The notes beneath the pieces were generated by a model. The model ran no database searches, was not told the origin of the DNA, and saw only the letters and a list, made by a program, of their open reading frames with translations. This document shows, piece after piece, positions 1-10,545 of a stretch of DNA of 64,000 bases. The translations under genes were made by a program, and so were the position numbers. Origin of the DNA: Tachypleus tridentatus (taxonomy: Eukaryota > Arthropoda > Merostomata > Xiphosura > Limulidae); contig NC_134834.1 of the NCBI RefSeq assembly GCF_004210375.1, positions 146,787,009 through 146,851,008 of the forward strand, in the 5' to 3' direction. Position 1 is the first letter of the stretch; each line of letters starts with the position of its first letter.

Positions 1-658
1 AAAAAAAAACCCTTTTCATTGTTATTGACAAAAAAATCCTATATTTCAAAACGTACTTTACCAGATAAGGTGACATCGACTCGCAATATCAGATTTCTAG
101 CTTTCAGATATATCCATAACGAAACAAATACTATAGAATGTTTGCATATTTTAAAGCTATTAAACACTGTTGTATAATGAAAATAAGGAAGTAACTTTTT
201 CTGTACACTGGACATTCGATAGTATCGTACGAAAGATCATCTCGGTACACTGTTGGGTAACCAGTAGGCACGAAGCAATAACATGATACACGAACATACA
301 AAGCTAAAATCCTGGTGAACCAATGATTGTATCACGTGTTCTGTTAAGCGTACATGCTTTACAAATCAAATTAAACGGTACATGGGTTTCAAGGACGACA
401 ACTATTGTTCGTATGTTTAGCTTCTATCTCTTTCTATACTTACCATATATGTAGATAATATAAACATCCATGTCTATTAGATTTGTCTAAAACGATCGCA
501 TTTTAAGCCTAAACATCACCTTATGCGCCAAAAATCTGAGAGGTCAGATAGAAAAACCCAATATCACAGCTTAATCATCTCTAATTCAGAGCTGCTGACT
601 AAACTGTAACAATCAGTTGCCTAAACGGCTACTCTAAATTATAAATTATTTACTTCAT
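1..658. other. No gene recognised
   Basis: AT-rich unique-looking sequence. All frames are broken by frequent stops and I recognise no repeat family. Confidence 0.5.
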
Positions 659-934
659 GGTTCGGCATGGCCAGGTGGTTAAGACACTCGACTCGTAATC
701 CAAGTGTTGCAGGTTCAAATCCCCGTCACGCCAAACATTCTCGCCATTTAAGCCGTGGATGCGTTATAATATGACGGTCAATCCCACTACTCGTTGGTAA
801 AAGAGTAGCCCAAAAGTTGGTGATGGGTGGTGATGATTAGCTGCTTTTCCTCTAGGTGTTCAACTGCTAAATTAGGGACAGCTAGCACAGACAGCCCTCG
901 TGTAGGTTTGCGAGAAATTCTAAACAAACTAAAC
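659..934 (+). repeat. Family A SINE (tRNA-Thr-like head)
   Basis: The head has A- and B-box-like segments and an anticodon-like CGT in the loop CTCGTAA. It is followed by a ~170-bp conserved body and ends in the tail TAGGTTTGCGAGAAATTC plus an AAAC-rich end. Nearly full length but diverged. Confidence 0.85.
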
Positions 935-1001
935 CAATCCTACTCTGCCGGATTTGTTCCGGTGCACACGCGATGTTAGGAATGTTATTTTTTTATGTTT
1001 C

Positions 1002-1135
1002 CTTGTTTGTTTTTGGTTAAGCACAAAGCTACACAAAAGGCTATCTGTGCTCTGATCAACACGGGTATCGAAACCTGGTTTTTCCCGGCGTAGGTCTACA
1101 GACATCGCTGTACTACTGGGAGAGGGGACTTGATT
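1002..1135 (-). repeat. Family B short SINE
   Basis: Short (~130 bp) element read on the minus strand. It contains a B-box-like GGTTTCGATACCC and ends with the tail GCACAGATAGCC...TGTGTAGCTTTGTGC plus AAAC repeats. The tail matches that of the longer family A SINE. The interval from here to 2434 holds nothing else that I recognise. Confidence 0.75.
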
Positions 1136-2434
1136 TGTAATCAGCAATCAGTACCAATACTCTGTAGCCCATGTGCGCGCGATAAAGTTTCTGTTAACAG
1201 AAAATCACGGTTACGTCTGCTGACATAGACGCAAGTTACTTAAAATTCAAGTGCTTATAAAGGGTGTTTTCTTGTCTTAAGCCTCAAAAATAATCTATTT
1301 TACAACATACCATAGTTCTTAAGTTGCAGGTTGTACTTATAGCCAATTTTTCCAGAGGATTGTATGCGTTACACTAAAGCAATTCTGAATATGCAAATCG
1401 GAGACTGATGATAGAAAGTCATGGTGAAACGGAATAGGTCAGAACAGCATTTTAACACTAACGCGTGTTGCAGGTATTGCGATATAATCTACAACTGATT
1501 ACTTTCGAAAAGGGCATGTAAAATTATTTTGAGACGCAAAAAAAAAAAAATCTGACACCGAGATCATAGAGGTTTTATGATCGTGAATTTAAAATTTCCA
1601 TGTCAGGAGTATTTCTTATTTAATGGTATTGGAAAACAAAATATAAATCGAAGTGGAGCAGTAGAATCATAAAGGAGATCTGCTTCATATCGTTCCCCAG
1701 TCGTGTTATGCAAAGTGTGACGTCTTGTAATAGGTAAGAAGCCAGGAATGCAAATCTGTAGTTGCAAAAGCAATCTGCGTGTCCCAAGCAATATAATCAA
1801 GAAGAATCTCTTCTTTAAATTAGGCTGACAGGGTAGCTTCTCAAAAAAGGATTCCAGTGATGTCTCTCATTTGAAGTGTCGCCTACAAGCAATTATGTAA
1901 TTGTGTGTGTGATGGTGCTATCTAAAACAAAGACGTATTGGTCAAGTCGCATGACTTCTATGCGACTAGATTGTTCAAAGAAAGATTGGCAAACTGCCGT
2001 AGTTACACTAGATAGATTATGAAAATTGAGCAACTATACAACGAAGCCTTTTATCATGGAAACTATGCTGCAGGACATATTTTTAATACGCACGATTATC
2101 GGATACAACGTGACCCTACCGTCACGCGACACGATGAGGCAGTTGTAGCATAACGTACTCAACCTTTGTACTGATGAAAGAATTCTTATTTTATGACTTG
2201 TCTCTTAAAACAGTAATGTCTAACGTGTCACAACTAATTTCAATTGTACAAAATTGGCCTCACCATTTTTTGCTAAATTTCTTTGGTTTCTACTGAATAT
2301 TTTTTCATAGTATATCTTTTTTTTTTTTAATCAGTTACTATCTTTCTCAAAACTTCACCTATTAGCCAGTCTATGTTAGCTTGTATGATTGCTTATTGTC
2401 AGCGATACATACTGATTAATGTTTATACATTTTC
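1136..2434. other. No gene recognised
   Basis: Only short frames with no recognisable protein. Contains an A13 run near 1540 and a T11 run near 2320. This is the region downstream (3') of the minus-strand astacin gene. Confidence 0.45.
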
Positions 2435-2732
2435 ATCTATTTTAGTAGGCCTGGCATGGCCAAGCGCGTAAGGCGTGCGACTCGTAATCTGAGGGTCGCG
2501 GGTTCGTGCCCGCGTTGCGCGAAATATGCTCGCCCTCCCAGCCGTGGGGGCGTTATAATGTGACGGTCAATCCCACTATTCGTTGGTAAAAGAGTAGCCC
2601 AAGAGTTGGCGGTGGGTGGTGATGACTAGCTGCCTTCTCTCTAGTCTTACACTGCTAAATTAGGGACGGCTAGCACAGATAACCCTCGAGTAGCTATGTG
2701 CGAAATTCCAAAACAAACAATCTATTTTAGTA
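2435..2732 (+). repeat. Full-length family A SINE with 13-bp TSD
   Basis: The element proper is 2448-2719, starting GGCCTGGCATGG and ending in an AAACAAACA tail. It is flanked by identical copies of ATCTATTTTAGTA at 2435-2447 and 2720-2732, a clear target-site duplication. This is the best reference copy for the ends of family A in the window. Confidence 0.92.
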
Positions 2733-2949
2733 TGATTTGACGGAAGTATATTTTTTAGTTAAAGTCGAAACGCTAAGAGGATAATTTTGTTTTGTTTAGC
2801 TATCACATTTGTTTTTGTAGATTAAATATCTAGTCGTTAAAAAAAGTTTATTTTTTAATATTGTTGGTGTTTAAGGTTAAGAGTTTAGGGTAGTTACCAT
2901 GAAATATAACAAAAAATCAACAAAACGAACCATATACTTCAATATAGAT

Positions 2950-2955
2950 TTTATT
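2950..2955 (-). terminator. Candidate poly(A) signal of the astacin gene
   Basis: AATAAA on the minus strand, about 24 nt beyond the stop codon of the last astacin exon. No other AATAAA lies closer to the stop. Placement is plausible for a very short 3' UTR but is inferred from sequence alone. Confidence 0.45.
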
Positions 2956-2978
2956 TTCCATGTTCATGACAATTCCCG

Positions 2979-3206
2979 TCAACAATGATACAGCTTTTTA
3001 ATTCTCAGAATGTCGCTTGCACTTAAACCATTTTTCTCATAAGGTTCCTTAAGTGTAACATTATCAATTTTCGCCTTCATTGTTTTCAAGACTTTATCTT
3101 TGGAAAAAGAGTATTCTCCATACAACATGATCGAATTGTAATCAAATGATATGCCAAACAAGTTGTTATCCTCTGGAAAAAAGCTTCCGGAAATTTGATT
3201 CCATGC
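2979..3206 (-). CDS. Astacin exon 6: Met-turn and C-terminus, frameshifted
   Basis: The acceptor AATTTTCAG at 3207-3209 opens a frame beginning GMESNFRK, typical of astacins after NIxxG. After the A6 run at 3177-3182 that frame hits a stop. The adjacent frame then carries [19 protein letters not shown] and the C-terminal [14 protein letters not shown] with stop at 2979-2981. A second acceptor, TTTTTTCCAG, ends at 3173. Splicing there (exon 2979-3172) would join exon 5 in frame but lose about 11 residues. Confidence 0.85.
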   Translation of the reverse strand, partial: AWNQISGSFFPEDNNLFGISFDYNSIMLYGEYSFSKDKVLKTMKAKIDNVTLKEPYEKNGLSASDILRIKKLYHC

Positions 3207-6200
3207 CTGAAAATTAAACTCGCTGTAGTATCTATCATAAGAAGGTGTGATTTTAGGTGCGATTCAAATAAAAAGAAAGATATCCTATTGTTGATGAAAA
3301 GGAAACAACCCTCGGTGGTTCAACAGTAATTATAAAAGCTTATTGTGATTATTTGGAAGTAAGGACAAAGCTACACAATGGGCTATATGTGCTCTACCCA
3401 TCATGGGTATCGAAACCCAATTTTTAGCGGTGTGAGTCGGCAGACATATAGTTGTGGCAGTAGTGGGCATAAGGGCTTAAGACTAGAAATTAGATTTTGA
3501 TACCTACGTGAAATCGCATTTCTGTTATTCATAAAGGATTGAAACAGAATTCTATTCACTTACAGTGAGGTGTGAAGTCACACTTGCTGATGACAGAAGC
3601 AAATTCACTTGGTTGTGTGTATGTGGTTTCTGTATTAATACTTCGCTCCTATAAAATGTGAAATCGCTTGTTTTGCTTGTACAACAAGATAGGGAAATGT
3701 GCCTTTTGTACAATCCTGTTTTTAAAATGTTTGTTCTTAGAATCTTTTTTTTTAATGTAAAGATCACACAATGGGTTAGCTTCGCTGTACCCACCGATAG
3801 TAACGGCACCCGGCATGGCCAGATGGTTAAGGTACTCCTAATCTGAGCGTCGCGGGTTCGAATTCCCGTCACACCAAACATGCTCACCATTTCAGCCTTG
3901 GGGGCATTATGTGATGGTCAATCTCACTATTTGTTGGTAAAAGAGTAGCCCAAGAGTTGACGGTGGGTGATGATGACCAGCTGCCTTTCCTCTAGTGTTA
4001 CATTGCTAAATTAGGCGGCTAACGCAGATAATCCTCGTGTAGCTTTGCGGGAAATTCAAAATAAACCAACCGATGGTAACGAACCCCGACTTTTTAGTGT
4101 TATAAATTCAGAACCTTACTATTAAGGCATCGAAGGGGAAGTGTTGATTAAAAATCAATCGTAGCTTACAACGATAAATATAACCTGACATTGAGATTTG
4201 TATTTCGCACTTCCAATCTGAACAGCATCTGGAGCTAAATTTGGAGTTAGGTCAGAAAACCCAAGGTTCAGGTATATCTATCTCTAGTTTATAACTGCTT
4301 ACCACAGGGACAGAATCCAGTCAGTGGCAACTGCCAAACAATGGTCCCATATTTACTTTTACAACGGTCCCACAATTGAAAATGTGGGGCGTTTTCAAAA
4401 GCATATTGTGGCTCGAACCTTGGACACATCCTTGCTAGGCCATGATCGGTACAATAAATAAAGGGTTGATTTGTTCCATAGATTTTGTGTGTTTTTTTTA
4501 TATCTGTTGTGTCCATCGAGGAGAATTGAAACCGCTGATTTATTTTTTTAAATCTCGTAGACTTAACAACTATCCTAGCAGTGAACAGGATTAGTGTAAA
4601 TATCATTCGCGTCTTAGGTGCATAATACATGTGGAACATATTTTTCACTTTACCAACGTAAGTTCACACCGCAGTAGTTGTTGCGATTTAATGGCATAAG
4701 TAGTGTTTCAGTAGCGCTTTACCTGTATCCAAGCTGGGTTTACGAACCCTGGTATTCAGTAAAAGGTTTCGTCGGTTTCGAATACAGCAGATATTATTTG
4801 ACTGGCATTCCTTTATGCAACCTTGTGCACTTTCACTTTGCACAGATAGCCCTTGAGTAGCTTTGTGCGAAATTCAGTAAACAAACAAACAAACACTTTC
4901 ACTTAAATTCTTATTTCAACTTTCTTATGTCATTAACTGATAGGAATATCGAAATTAGTAACATATCTATTCTTTTCACGACAATTCATAAAGTTATTAA
5001 CACTTACCAGGCTTGATATTAGACCAGTAGATTATCAGATAGTCATCTCGATCAGATCTGTTTTGCTCGTGCCAGAAGCCTATAGCATGACCAAGTTCGT
5101 GGACAATTGTTCCAAGATATCCACAACCGGGTCCAAGGGACAGTTTCTGACCCCCTTGTTTGATGTTACCCACGAAAGAATAGCAGCTGAAATTCCGTAG
5201 AAAATATAGAATTATAATCATGAAAAGTGTCTTAGCATTCATCAACTTTTGATACACGCAAGTTAGACAATAGAAATCAGTTACACGAAACGTCATCTGG
5301 TGGCAAAACTTGGTATTATAATCACGTTATCTTGACATCACCTCCTCTTCTGAGGCAGAGTCGACGTGTGTTTTCAGAGTGGCTTCACATGACATAAGAT
5401 TTAAGGACAACTAGGCCGTCCAATCCACTAAAATCTCGAAGCCATCCTTTATCATTCAAATATTTATGAAGCTTTTCCTTAAACTCCCTTACATTTACCG
5501 TATATATCACATTCGATGATATCCCCATTACCATGTTAAAAAAAATAAAACTACCTTACTTAGAATGACTTCTATTTTAACCGTAATCTTGGTTATTCGA
5601 ACATTTTTAGTTATTTGTCGAAATGCATCTATAACTTCCAAGAAAAGTGCATTAAAGAATTTAGTGTCATTCCATGAGGATAAGGTTTGACATCAAAACT
5701 GGTTGTCTGATTCAATCGCGATGACTTTCTAACTTTACTATAACACATACTTTGACATTGTTCTTCTTGCAAACCAATAATTTGTTCAACTCGAGACACT
5801 AAAGCACCTATTACTCGATTTGTTTATTTTTAGATAGTAAAGCTATATTGGGTTATCTGGTGTAGCTACCGAGCAGAATTAATCCCGAGATTTTAATGTT
5901 GAACTTACCAGGAGATTCTATTAATCGATCTTTTACAATCTATATTTGTTAAAAGAATCTCTTCTTTCTCACTTGTGGAAAAGGACTTACAAATGTTGAA
6001 ATAATGGAAATGAAGAGTCTAAGAAGCCATTTGATTAACAACTAATCAAATTAAGATTTACTATAATGTGGCTTTGATAATTAATAACATTAAACTATTA
6101 ATAAGATATATTTAAATAAACACCAAACCGCTTTTTTACACTTTATTCATTAATGTGTACTTCCTACATTTAAAAAAAAATATTGGCCTGGCATGGCTGA

Positions 6201-6766
6201 GGTGGATAAGGGTTACTTGACTCGCAATATCAATGTGGTGTGTTTGAATCCCCGTCACACCAAACGTTCTCGCTCTTTCATTCGTGGAGGCGTTATAAAG
6301 TGATGGGTTTGTTGGTAAAAGAGTAGTTGCAGTGGATGGTAATGTCTTCCGTCTAGTCTTTCGCTACTAAGTTAGGGACGGCTTTGCGCGAAAATCAAAC
6401 AAAAATATTTTTATTACTGAACAATTTAAGTAAGCTTAAATTACTTCCAATTCAATGTGACTGACAGTTTGATAACTTTATCATCAAACTAGTACGTTCT
6501 GTGCGTCTAGAGATCTTTTCTCGGAAATACTGGGACAAACTACTAAAAAAAAAACAAATTAGTAACAAATATTTACCCAATTCCTTTGAACATGTGGACG
6601 TAATTTGTCTCGGTGGTTCTTTCTTTAAATCTGATACAGGTGCGACTGTGATAATGTTGTATAGATTCCTGGATCTTACTCTTCATCTCATCTGGAAAAA
6701 TACGTGGGTATTTAGTTAAGCAATACAACAAAAAACATATTTTACTAGAGTAATATAGTAAGCAAG

Positions 6767-6810
<44 letters not shown>

Positions 6811-9800
6811 TGGAAGGGTCGCCTGTTTTGACCATTCCCACTACTATACATTAGTGTGTTGTCAGTCTATCATTCATCAAGTACTAAAATGACGTCACAT
6901 AAGGAACGCTCAACGTTGTGCCATTTGTACCGTTGTGATGTCAACAAAACGTGCGCAAGCTCTGAATCACAAGAAGAAGAATTATACACCTTGTACGTTA
7001 GTGCGTAATATGAACTCCAAAAGCAAGAAATCAAAAATATTTGTAACTCTTAATTTTGGTTTTATTTACCCTTGAAAGAGGACACGTTCGGGGAAGTGGA
7101 TCTAATATTCATACATCCTGTTTCTTTAATCAGTATAGAATAACCGAAGAATGGAAGCATGCATACGTAGGTAGTAAAGTTTGCACTTTGAACACACACC
7201 CTGATTAGCTGCTTCAGGGGAGGAGGGGATAGCTTGTTACCGTCATCATATGACAGTCCATAGTACCACGTTTTGTCACTAGGAGGTTCGTTATTAGGAA
7301 CGCGTTGCCAGACCGCTATAACAGACAGCCATGATGGATCATTTTGTTATAATAACATAACGTAAAGAACGTGTTTCTGGGCAGCAATGACTCGTACAAT
7401 GCATGTTTAAACATAATTAAAAATTCTGGACACAATATTTTTAATAACTTACTAATTTTCTCAATTTTGTAATGTGATCTACATTCAAGTCTATTAAAGA
7501 CGGGTTTTCACCAAAACGTCATATAATTACTGTTATTTTAATAACTGTCCGGTTTAACAAACCAGAACGAATTTCTAGACAATCTACGAAACAGAGCACA
7601 TATTGGGGAGCGGCCATGATACATAACTATAGGTTGTTTGTCGTTCTAAGTATGTTTTGCTGGTGAATCGTTTAAAAATATATACGTGTAAAGCCGAGTA
7701 ATTTTAACCTTAAATATTTACTTTCGTGCGGTAGTTTTTAAAATATTTTTTTTCTGTAAAATTATATATCATACTTTTTGGAAGTTCTAATATTCAAATC
7801 GTTGTGCCCAGAAGTAACAACTTGACACTGAGGAATTAAACCGTGGTACATCTTTAAAAACTTCAAGTTTTATTTAAGAAATGAAAGCTAAAAATGAACA
7901 CCTGCGAAACAAAATTTGATTCTAGAATGGAACTTTGAGTAAGTTGATTTGTTTCTGCAATGAAAAATTACTAACACATGATATAAAATAATATAAACGT
8001 GACAAATATTTAACATGAACAATAAAAATAAACATAAAAACATTTTTTATTTCCGATGGCAGAAATTCAATGTTGAATATTCTTATCGTGATTTGATATT
8101 TATGACCATCATTTGAAATTAACCATATAACAAAAAGTAAAATCCATTAACGGTTAGGAGAAGCATAACTGCTGTAATAAGAAACATAAACTATATTTAA
8201 ACCTAATAGCCCTAAGTATTGGCTGGTATGAAAATTGGAGTGGTTTGTTTTAAATTTCGCACAAAGCTACACGAGGGCTATCTGCGCTAGCAGTCCCAAA
8301 TTTTGCAGTGTAAGAGGGTAGGCATCTAGTCATCACCACTGAAAGGGCGAGTGCGTTTGGTGTGACGGGGATTCGAACCTTTGAACCTCGGATTATGATT
8401 CGAACACCTTAACCCACCTGGCCATACCGGGCCGGGTATAAAAATTACTGAAGATGTTAAAGAAATAGCATTTTTAATTTGAATTTCGCTGGCTCGGCAT
8501 GGCCAAGCGCGTTAAGGCGTGCGACTCTTAATCCGATGGTCGCGGGTTCGCATCCACGTCGCATCAAACATGCTTGCCCTTTCAGCCGTGGGGGCATAAT
8601 AATGTGACTGTCAATCCCACTATTTGTTGGTAAAAGAGTAGCCCAAGAGTTGGCGGTGGGTGGTGATGACAAATTGTCTTCCCTCTAGTCCTGCACTGCA
8701 AAATTAGGGACGACTAGCGCAGATATTTCTCGTGTAGCTTTGCGCGAAATTCAAAACAACTCGGACCAAACCCCTAAATATCCAGTACTCATTCGCAAAC
8801 CACAGAAGAAAAATTATAAGCAGAGCGAAACCAATACCAACAGTTTACTTCTATTTTCACCCCAAAACTGATGTTTTGGTCTGCGAGGAAATCAAAACAT
8901 GTCATTCGATGTCCGATGTTCTCGACCGCAAAGTTGGCGCCAAGAGGGCGTGAGGCATCTATGAACATTTCTCACTGCTCCCGAGTTGGAAAAAATCATT
9001 TGTTGCTGCAGTTAGGAATAAATATATAAATAATGATTTTATTTAATATGGGTTAGCCTTAGGGTTTAAAGAATCAAGAGGTAGCACGCGTCCCATAGGT
9101 TCGTTATCACTGATCTAGTCTATTTCTTCCAAATTATGAATATCTACGCACATACAGCCCTTACGTACCTTTGTGTTAAATTCTGGAATAAAAAAATAAC
9201 TTTTAATAAACCTTGTAAAAACTGAAGACGTTACTTTGTTATCTACCAGGATACTGTCTGTTTGTAAATGAACACAAAGCTACACAATAGGTTATCTGTG
9301 CTTTTCCCACCACAAGTATCAAAATCCGGTTTCCAGCATTGTAAGTTTGCAGACATTCCCTTGTGCCGCGGAGGGGGGGAGCAGAATGATCTAACGTGAT
9401 TGACTTACAATATAGTAAAATTGAAAACAACAGAAACAACATATTGGTACACTTACTCAGAGATGAATCAATCACGTAAGGAACTTGACCATTGGCCCAA
9501 AGTAAATTTTTATTTACTACTGCATTCCTTTCCTACGGCACATAATGGCAGACGAAAAAAAAAAAAAAGAGCGATAATAAAGTCTTAGTCCTTCATTGGT
9601 CAAACAGAATCTCTGATGTGATGTTAATAAGTTTGATAAGCAAAACTTAGCTTTGTACCTAGTACCAATTCGTTAGTTATTTAGGATTTTATTAGGCCTA
9701 TCAACAGAAATTTCTCCAAACTCGTATTTCAAGCGAATCAGTATCATTTTAATCCAAAACTGTTTATTTTAACTAGAAATTGTATTTATTCTAAAAAGGA

Positions 9801-10545
9801 CTCATTTTAGAATTATCTGTTGTTTTTTTCAGAAATCCATCTTGGTTAGTAAACATCGCATTTAAAAGGTAGTGTGGCCGTCTTACCCCACTATCCCCTA
9901 TTAATAAATAAATGTCAATTTATAATATCATGAATCACGACTACAATTAGTTTCAATAACACTTTATAAGATATAATTTAATACGTAATTTAAACATGGT
10001 CGTTTAGAAAACTTCATTTCAGTTATCTGAGTTATAACTCCAATACTTATCACGTTTGTCGTAATGTTCCGCATTTAGGTTGCTTTATTAATTTCTCTAA
10101 AGTATATTGGCTACATTACAGAAACATTAAATTATGTTTTCAACGTACCACAGCCATCCTTACCAGTTAATTGTGTTATTTATTACATGCGTGTTATTAC
10201 GTCCCAGAAGAAATAAAAACTTTCTGGAGAAGATTAATAATAATAATCAGATTGATTCAACCAAATAGAATGCTCTTACCTCAGGGCTACTGATTCCCAT
10301 AATATCGCCTTCAAATAGGGATGGATTCTCCATTGGCAGATTTCTCAGGGGAAGTACATCTAGAACATTTGGTTGATCAGAGTATATAAAGTAAATAATC
10401 GTTGCTTACAAATGTATTTAAAAGATTACTGTATTATACTAAATATAATGTTTTACAGTTGTAAACGAAACAAACGTGTATTAACATACTTACTAGCCGT
10501 GACGGTAGTGACCAACAGACAAATGACAACAATAGTTTTCATCAT
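2979..10545 (-). CDS. Astacin-family zinc metalloprotease gene (six exons, one frameshift)
   Basis: Predicted secreted M12A endopeptidase. Exons in order are 10494-10545, 10280-10359, 9457-9532, 6577-6691, 5008-5186 and 2979-3206. All junctions are phase-compatible with AG acceptors and GT donors. About 242 codons are expected: a hydrophobic signal peptide (residues 1-17), a short pro-segment with FEGDI (the aspartate-switch motif of astacins), then the mature start near NAVV, the segment YHSRTCIRF, the zinc site [19 protein letters not shown] (~137-155) and a Met-turn SIMLYG (Met ~194, Tyr ligand ~196). Leu replaces the usual His in the Met-turn, and LWANG replaces the common RWPNG. The gene ends right after the catalytic domain, so no MAM, CUB or ShK module is attached. 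The last exon is out of frame by one base at an A6 run (3177-3182). It may be functional if that is an assembly error or if an alternative acceptor is used; otherwise it is a young pseudogene. The family call is firm; expression is unknown. Confidence 0.9.
3355..3485 (-). repeat. Family B SINE
   Basis: Diverged minus-strand copy: tail ACAAAGCTACACAATGGGC, B-box remnant GGTATCGAAACCC. Lies just upstream of the last astacin exon, inside the intron. Confidence 0.65.
3752..4142 (-). repeat. Family B SINE interrupted by a family A SINE
   Basis: The pieces at 3752-3805 (ATCACACAATGGG...CTGTACCC) and 4082-4142 (AACCCCGACTTTTTAGTG...) are the two halves of one family B copy. The family A element at 3806-4068 lies between them. 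Confidence 0.7.
3793..4081 (+). repeat. Family A SINE inserted in a family B SINE
   Basis: Element 3806-4068 (head GGCACCCGGCATGG, tail AAATTCAAAATAAACC). It is flanked by ACCGATAGTAACG (3793-3805) and ACCGATGGTAACG (4069-4081), a 13-bp target-site duplication with one mismatch. Confidence 0.85.
4303..4434 (-). CDS. Candidate extra (cassette) exon within the astacin gene
   Basis: An open stretch between acceptor CCTAG and donor G|gtaagc. It is exactly 132 nt, phase 1 in and phase 1 out, so it can be included or skipped between exons 5 and 6 without changing frame. It would add 44 residues with a cysteine-rich look ([22 protein letters not shown]). I do not recognise the domain. An insertion straight after NIKPG would fall inside the catalytic fold, so it may be a decoy, a regulated cassette, or an exon of another transcript. 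Confidence 0.35.
4843..4893 (+). repeat. SINE tail fragment
   Basis: Isolated 3' tail GCACAGATAGCCCTTGAGTA...TTTGTGCGAAATTC followed by (AAAC)n. The sequence upstream (4690-4842) is too diverged to assign to a family. Confidence 0.6.
5008..5186 (-). CDS. Astacin exon 5: zinc-binding active site
   Basis: Acceptor TTTCAG, donor G|gtaagt; phase 2 in, phase 1 out. Contains the complete signature [19 protein letters not shown], with three His ligands and the catalytic Glu. CYSFVGNI and GCGYLGT lie upstream, and the exon ends at NIKPG. Confidence 0.95.
5187..6184. other. Astacin intron; only a degraded SINE seen
   Basis: Intron between exons 4 and 5. At 5828-5915 there is a faint minus-strand copy of the third SINE type (AAAGCTATATTGGGTTATC). 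Nothing else is recognisable. Confidence 0.4.
6185..6406 (+). repeat. Family A SINE, diverged
   Basis: Head GGCCTGGCATGGCTGAGG, shortened body with internal deletions, tail GCGCGAAAATCAAACAAAAA. Lies in the astacin intron. Confidence 0.8.
6577..6691 (-). CDS. Astacin exon 4: N-terminal catalytic lobe
   Basis: Acceptor TTTTTCCAG, donor GG|gtaaat; phase 1 in, phase 2 out. Encodes [16 protein letters not shown] then [20 protein letters not shown], matching the astacin pattern i..A...y...TCirF..r....dyv.i..g. The Cys is one of the conserved disulfide cysteines. Confidence 0.9.
6763..6808 (+). repeat. (CA)n microsatellite
   Basis: About 16 uninterrupted CA dinucleotides preceded by a short GCGCGCGC run, located 70 bp 5' of astacin exon 4 in gene orientation. 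Confidence 0.97.
6809..8240. other. Astacin intron without recognised elements
   Basis: On the minus strand a frame stays open from about 7340 to 7073 (~85 codons) but matches nothing that I know and has no good splice context. The rest is AT-rich with many stops. Confidence 0.35.
8241..8433 (-). repeat. Family A SINE, internally deleted
   Basis: Has the tail (AATTTCGCACAAAGCTACAC), a shortened body, and the head ending at ACCTGGCCATACCGGGCC. About 100 bp of the body is missing. Confidence 0.8.
8491..8760 (+). repeat. Family A SINE
   Basis: Near full length: head GGCTCGGCATGGCCAAGCGC, conserved body, tail TGCGCGAAATTCAAAACAAC. Confidence 0.9.
9247..9390 (-). repeat. Family B SINE
   Basis: Minus-strand copy with tail ACACAAAGCTACACAATAGG and the diverged B-box region. 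It ends close to astacin exon 3, leaving about 65 bp of intron between them. Confidence 0.65.
9457..9532 (-). CDS. Astacin exon 3: pro/mature junction
   Basis: Acceptor CCGTAG, donor A|gtaagt; phase 0 in, phase 1 out. Encodes [15 protein letters not shown] then [12 protein letters not shown] is the usual maturation boundary, and the W..G..PY pattern is the start of the mature protease. The exon is only 76 nt and is split between frames of longer spurious ORFs, so it is easy to miss. Confidence 0.85.
10280..10359 (-). CDS. Astacin exon 2: pro-segment
   Basis: Acceptor TTCTAG, donor GAG|gtaaga. Encodes [15 protein letters not shown] followed by [11 protein letters not shown]. FxGDI is the inhibitory aspartate-switch motif of astacin propeptides. 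Phase 1 in, phase 0 out, matching its neighbours. Confidence 0.82.
10494..10545 (-). CDS. Astacin exon 1: signal peptide
   Basis: Starts at ATG ATG AAA and encodes a hydrophobic leader reading [17 protein letters not shown]. It ends in phase 1 at the donor A|gtaagt. The first of two tandem ATGs was chosen; the second, at 10542, would serve equally well. I see no clear TATA box in the 300 bases upstream. Confidence 0.8.

Noticed and set aside
659-734. tRNA-Thr gene
   Set aside because: The cloverleaf-like head has a CGT anticodon loop, but the same head recurs with the same long body and tail at more than 15 sites. These are SINE heads, not tRNA genes.
4289-4648. 119-codon ORF taken as a whole gene
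   Set aside because: Only the 132-nt part between splice signals has the right phases; the rest has no protein-like pattern.
6573-6851. Cys/Val repeats in the minus ORF
   Set aside because: (CA)n microsatellite translated; only the part from 6577 to 6691 is a real astacin exon.
7073-7340. Minus-strand open stretch of ~85 codons within the astacin gene
   Set aside because: No resemblance to astacin or another family, no matching phases with the flanking exons, and no start codon near its beginning.
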